From assembly GCF_016808095.1 (NCBI RefSeq), contig NC_068977.1, positions 7,066,479 through 7,130,478 on the forward strand: a stretch of 64,000 bases of DNA, read 5' to 3'. The notes beneath the pieces are model-generated. The model ran no database searches. It was not told the DNA's origin and saw only the letters and a program-made list of their open reading frames with translations. Positions within the stretch are counted from its first letter, which is position 1. Each line of letters opens with the position of its first letter. Position numbers and translations under genes: made by a program. This DNA comes from Vigna angularis. Lineage: Eukaryota > Streptophyta > Magnoliopsida > Fabales > Fabaceae. Below are positions 58,323 to 64,000 of the stretch, piece after piece.

Positions 58323-59596
58323 AGGAATGTCCTCAGGTGCCGTGGATAGCGTGTTACCCTTTAAGATCAATTCTAAATGTCGGGTGACAAGTGTCCTTGC
58401 CATTTCCATCAACATATATAATACTTTTAGTACAAAGTCACAAAAGCTGCAGCGCTTTGGAAATTACCATTCCATAATATACACGCATTCAGATGCATTC
58501 AAAAATTACCATATATTCGACAATATATTATTATATATGCATTCAAATACAGGTTTGGACTCAAAAGCAGGTTTGAAGGCAAGATTTTCTTCTGCTGAGT
58601 GTCTTCAGTTAAGATCTTGACATCTACACGTCAAATAGTCAGAATGGTAGAATCATCCTAACATTGATTTTTCAAACGTTCAACCAAAGACGAAAGGATC
58701 TCAACTATATTTCTGATATTATATATATTGCAGGTTACAATACTCTATAGCAGTTACATCTAAATCAAAGGTATCGATTTTTTATATTATCTTACAGGTC
58801 AGAAGGCGCTAAAGGAATTACGAGTTCATCTTAATATGAATTTCAAATTTTGGTCTCCAGACAATCAACCGAAGACCAACAATCTTACTCTCCAGTCTTA
58901 CTCTCTCGGCCGATCGACCTTATAACATAATCTATTTTTAATATTAATTGTCTACACCTTGTAAACGTATTGGTTTGTTTAGCTACTCCTTTTCTTATTT
59001 TACAGTGCAGATAAGCACATCTTGTATACAAAGACGAACGCCAGAGAGCCGTTCATGCTGAAGAACTCAAAATCGGGAAAACACTCCCAGACCTAGTAGA
59101 TGTTCGTCCTAGAACACCCAACTTATTGCGTATAGGGATACACTCCCTCTAGTAGATGTTCGCCCTAGAGCACCCAGAACATCTAACTTAGTGGACCATC
59201 CCTTAGTCTAAGTTACGTTCGCCCAAGAACACCTACCGCACGTCATCATAAAGTCAATCTACCTATTATGGAACCTGGCAGGTACTCGACCCTTCGGCCT
59301 CAACCGTTCAGCCTTCTATGGCCTCAAGCGTTTCAGCATTCGGTCATTCGGTCTCGTAGGTGTTCGGCCACTCGGCCTCAACCGTTCGACTTTATAAAAG
59401 GACTCACATCATTTACCGCTCGGCCTATGGCAAAGTTCAAAAAGAAAACTCATAAAGCCCGTCATTCGGTCCACAGATGAGCAACGACCAGAAGCATGCT
59501 CCCCAACACAACGAATACAGCCTCCCTCAAACTCATAAGTCCTATAGTTAACCCGTCCATGAAACCGAACGGTTAACTTGAACTTGGGAGACATTA

Positions 59597-60010
59597 TGTA
59601 TAGTATGATTAAAGATATTTATTGGATAAAATATCTGATTAAAGATATTTTAAGCGGTTAAGATATTTATGAGTAATTAACCAGATTTCCAGGTAAGGTT
59701 ATTTTTATTTGGCTTATGAAACACTTATAAATACAATGACAGAGTCAAAATCCAGGTATGTTCCACTTACGCTCTATTGTCACTAGATAATATTCTACAA
59801 TGATAATAAAATCACTTTCTTGAGAGTTGAGGCTTCATAACTCACGCTTGACTTGAGCATCGAAGTATCTTCGCAGGTATCTCCCCCTCCGCTGGTGAAA
59901 ATGGACGAGCGTTATGAACTGAAGGAGTGCGAACGACTTCCAAAAAAGACAAGCAAGCGACATAAACATTCAGAAGCAAGGAAGACACGGTCCCATAAAA
60001 TATATACACA
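59597..60010 (+). repeat. Right LTR of the large non-autonomous element
   Basis: A 414 bp copy of the left LTR, containing GACTTGAGCATCGAAGTATC near 59851 (a diverged form of the block shared by the other LTRs). It is followed directly by the target duplication CTAAT. It lacks the GAA near its end seen in the left LTR (TACTGAAACA). Confidence 0.9.
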
Positions 60011-60023
60011 CTAATCATAATAC

Positions 60024-62276
<2,253 letters not shown>

Positions 62277-62640
62277 TACCTTGCCGAAACTTCATCAATA
62301 TCATTTAAAAAGTGTTAGGTTTTAAAATTAGGAAAACCAAAAGCTAACAAAAATAATAATAATCTTTAGTGTAAGATCGTTTTCTTTTTTAAAAGGACTA
62401 AATCTAAACTTTAAATATCTCAAATTTAAAAGGTTTTAAATTTGTACAGAATTATAAGAGTTAAGCCTTTAAAAATATAATTAAATTTTTATTTTAATTC
62501 TTTTTTACATAAATGTAAAGAAACTATATTAATCCCTTTCCAGCCATTTCCATAGAATTGTTTCCGATGACAGCTTTTATTCTTTGTTTTCTGATATTTT
62601 AGAAAGGAAAAAAAAAAACTTGACCCCTTCACACTACTTC
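62277..62640 (-). other. Duplicated spacer remnant just 3' of gene 4
   Basis: The left part (62277-62400) matches 4222-4345 in the gene 1 upstream spacer (shared AATATCATTTAAAA, then AATAATCTTTAGTGT). It is therefore the far end of the ancestral spacer between gene 3 and gene 4, now separated from gene 3 by about 23 kb of inserted elements. The rest probably holds the gene 4 3' UTR. Confidence 0.7.
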
Positions 62641-64000
62641 TCAGTTAACAATAACAACATGAGCCACGTCTTCACGTTGCTCTGCACTTTCTTGTAGCTG
62701 CAGAGTAAACTCCAACATCCCAGCCACATCCTCCATGGAGGGCCTCAGCGACCCATCTTCCACCAAACAACTCATCCCAATCTCACAAAACTTCTTCAAG
62801 CATTCTACTGCAATCTCCTTCTTCAACGTCGGTTCAACAATCTCTGCTATCATTCCACTTTCGTAACAATGTTTCACCCACTTAGAGAGCGACACCTGTT
62901 GCTTCTCCGCACTGTGAATCAAAGGGGGACGACCACACAGTATCTCAAAAAGCACAACTCCGAAAGAGTACACGTCAGACTTCTCCGTCAAACGATATCG
63001 TTTATAATACTCAGGATCCAAATATCCGAAGCTTCCCCTCACGTCGGTGCTGACGTGAGCCTTCGAAGTTCCAATGGGCCCAAGCCTGGAAAGTCCAAAG
63101 TCCGAAACCTTGGCCACCCACTTATCATCCAACAGGATGTTCGTGCTTTTCACGTCCCGGTGAATGATCGTGTGCTTCGCGCCTGTGTGAAGATAATCAA
63201 GTCCACGCGCCGCGCCGATGCAGATCTGCAACCGCTGCTTCCACGAGATGGCTGGGTTGTCCGTGTTGTATAGATGGTCACGGAGGTTGCCACGTGTCAT
63301 GAAATCGTAGACCAAGATCATTTCCTTATTATCGTTGCAGTAGCCGATGAGGGTCACAAGATTGAGGTGGCGAAGTTGTGAGAGCATCTTAATTTCGTTC
63401 AGGAACTCGCGAACCCCTTGCTGCGAATCAGGTTTAAGGCGCTTGATGGCTACGGGAACGGAGCCCTCGTCGATATAGCCCTTGTACACTTGGCCGAATC
63501 CCCCGGTGCCGACGATCAAGACTTCGTCGAAGTTTTGGGTGGCCGCTCTCATCTCGGCGATGGAGAAGCGGCGGCAGAGATCTGTCGGCAGGAAGATGGT
63601 GGTTGACTTGGATTCGCAATCCCTGCTCTTAGTATAAGTGTTTCTCTTGTATCGTAAAAACACTACAAGGAAAACGATTATAAAGAGAATGACGCCAGAC
63701 AGCACCCCTGCTATGGCGCCAATAATCGTCGTTGCGCTTCCACTGCTGGTCTTTCCGTTTTGATCGGGAATGTTGTTCTGCGGAGTCTGAACGGGGTCCG
63801 GGTTGGGTCCAGCTAGGTTGTTTGAGCCAGCTTCACTGATTTTGAAGATCTCTAGACCGTTCAGGAAGGTATCTGGGTATCTCGAATCAACATTGCTTTC
63901 GCGAGGGTGCATTTGAAGCGAAAGATTAAACTTTTTCTGAGTACCATTTTTGGGAATTAAAACGCCGTAGTTTCTATGCACAGCTAGACCTTTTTGTTTC
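62641..64000 (-). CDS. FERONIA-like (CrRLK1L) receptor kinase gene 4, 5' end outside the window
   Basis: An open frame runs from the right edge to a stop at 62641-62643. It holds the end of the malectin-like ectodomain (NLSLQMHPRESNVDSRYPDT), a membrane segment (TIIGAIAGVLSGVILFIIVF) with basic stop-transfer RYKRN, and a full kinase domain: GTGGFGQVYKG, VAIKRLK, HRDVKSTN (complement near 63147-63161), SDFGLSRLGP, FGYLDPEYY and [12 protein letters not shown]. All key residues are present. The C-terminal tail is short, ending about 19 residues after the kinase (REDVAHVVIVN), whereas gene 2 has about 60 more residues. An internal methionine at 63981 is not the true start. Function as for gene 2. 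Confidence 0.95.
   Translation of the reverse strand, partial: KQKGLAVHRNYGVLIPKNGTQKKFNLSLQMHPRESNVDSRYPDTFLNGLEIFKISEAGSNNLAGPNPDPVQTPQNNIPDQNGKTSSGSATTIIGAIAGVLSGVILFIIVFLVVFLRYKRNTYTKSRDCESKSTTIFLPTDLCRRFSIAEMRAATQNFDEVLIVGTGGFGQVYKGYIDEGSVPVAIKRLKPDSQQGVREFLNEIKMLSQLRHLNLVTLIGYCNDNKEMILVYDFMTRGNLRDHLYNTDNPAISWKQRLQICIGAARGLDYLHTGAKHTIIHRDVKSTNILLDDKWVAKVSDFGLSRLGPIGTSKAHVSTDVRGSFGYLDPEYYKRYRLTEKSDVYSFGVVLFEILCGRPPLIHSAEKQQVSLSKWVKHCYESGMIAEIVEPTLKKEIAVECLKKFCEIGMSCLVEDGSLRPSMEDVAGMLEFTLQLQESAEQREDVAHVVIVN

Larger units (their letters stand above)
52084..60010 (+). mobile_element. Large non-autonomous LTR retroelement (LARD-like), host of a nested copia
   Basis: Left LTR pieces (52084-52431 and 55385-55487) match the right LTR (59597-60010, 414 bp). 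Both begin TGTATAGTATGATTAAAG and share GGTCCCATAAAATATATAC near the end. The 5 bp duplication CTAAT flanks the element (52079-52083 and 60011-60015). After the left LTR comes TTTTGACGCCCACCATAGGG, the likely primer-site region. The 4.1 kb internal part (55488-59596) encodes no gag or pol that I can recognise, so the element looks like a large retrotransposon derivative dependent on other elements. Parts of the interior are GC-rich and may be captured host sequence. A truncated relative lies at 30890-31792. Confidence 0.9.

Overview
The window looks like nuclear DNA of a flowering plant, most likely a Phaseoleae legume (Vigna or Phaseolus). Three things point that way: intronless FERONIA-like receptor kinase genes, plant LTR retrotransposons primed by initiator Met-tRNA, and long AT-rich spacers. 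The species call is inference; no host marker gene settles it.

The backbone is a head-to-tail cluster of malectin-domain receptor-like kinases (CrRLK1L/FERONIA-like), all on the minus strand. Gene 1 (1-2811) is broken in the kinase domain by a 654 bp TRIM retroelement, and its 3' end lies outside the window. Gene 2 (16978-19569, 863 aa) and gene 3 (35201-37708, 835 aa) are complete. Gene 4 (62641-64000) runs off the right edge. A 167 bp scrap of a fifth copy lies at 42153-42319. The spacers upstream of the genes are also homologous to each other (2812-4600, 19570-20053 with 24137-24291, 37709-39400, 62277-62640). The locus therefore grew by tandem duplication of gene plus spacer, and transposons then filled the spacers. 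Near-identical tracts shared between paralogues suggest gene conversion.

Region by region: 2.8-17 kb holds a 2.2 kb solo LTR (5370-7546), a non-autonomous CACTA element (8328-9308) and a 5.8 kb terminal-inverted-repeat element (11123-16910) containing a 575 bp tandem array. 20-30 kb holds two degenerate Ty1/copia elements on opposite strands, the second inserted in a fragment that resembles ALDH22A1. 30-35 kb holds a truncated retroelement and a 2.6 kb solo LTR. 38-42 kb holds a hAT-like MITE in the gene 3 upstream region and several retroelement scraps. 42.3-49.7 kb is a copia element whose 5' LTR was split 10 bp from its start by a 2.4 kb solo LTR. 50.6-51.3 kb is another solo LTR. 52.1-60.0 kb is a large non-autonomous LTR element whose 5' LTR was split by a deleted copia element. 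Target-site duplications could be read for nine insertions, and a tenth (hAT-like) is imperfect.

The probable working content is two complete receptor kinases and one partial one, with roles in cell-wall or peptide sensing or immunity inferred from the family. The rest is mostly decayed mobile DNA. I saw no prokaryotic features, CRISPR array or convincing RNA gene, and no clearly new biological system. The most informative signals are nested insertion history, sequence exchange between receptor genes, and receptor variants (truncated, missing the basic stop-transfer segment, or short-tailed).
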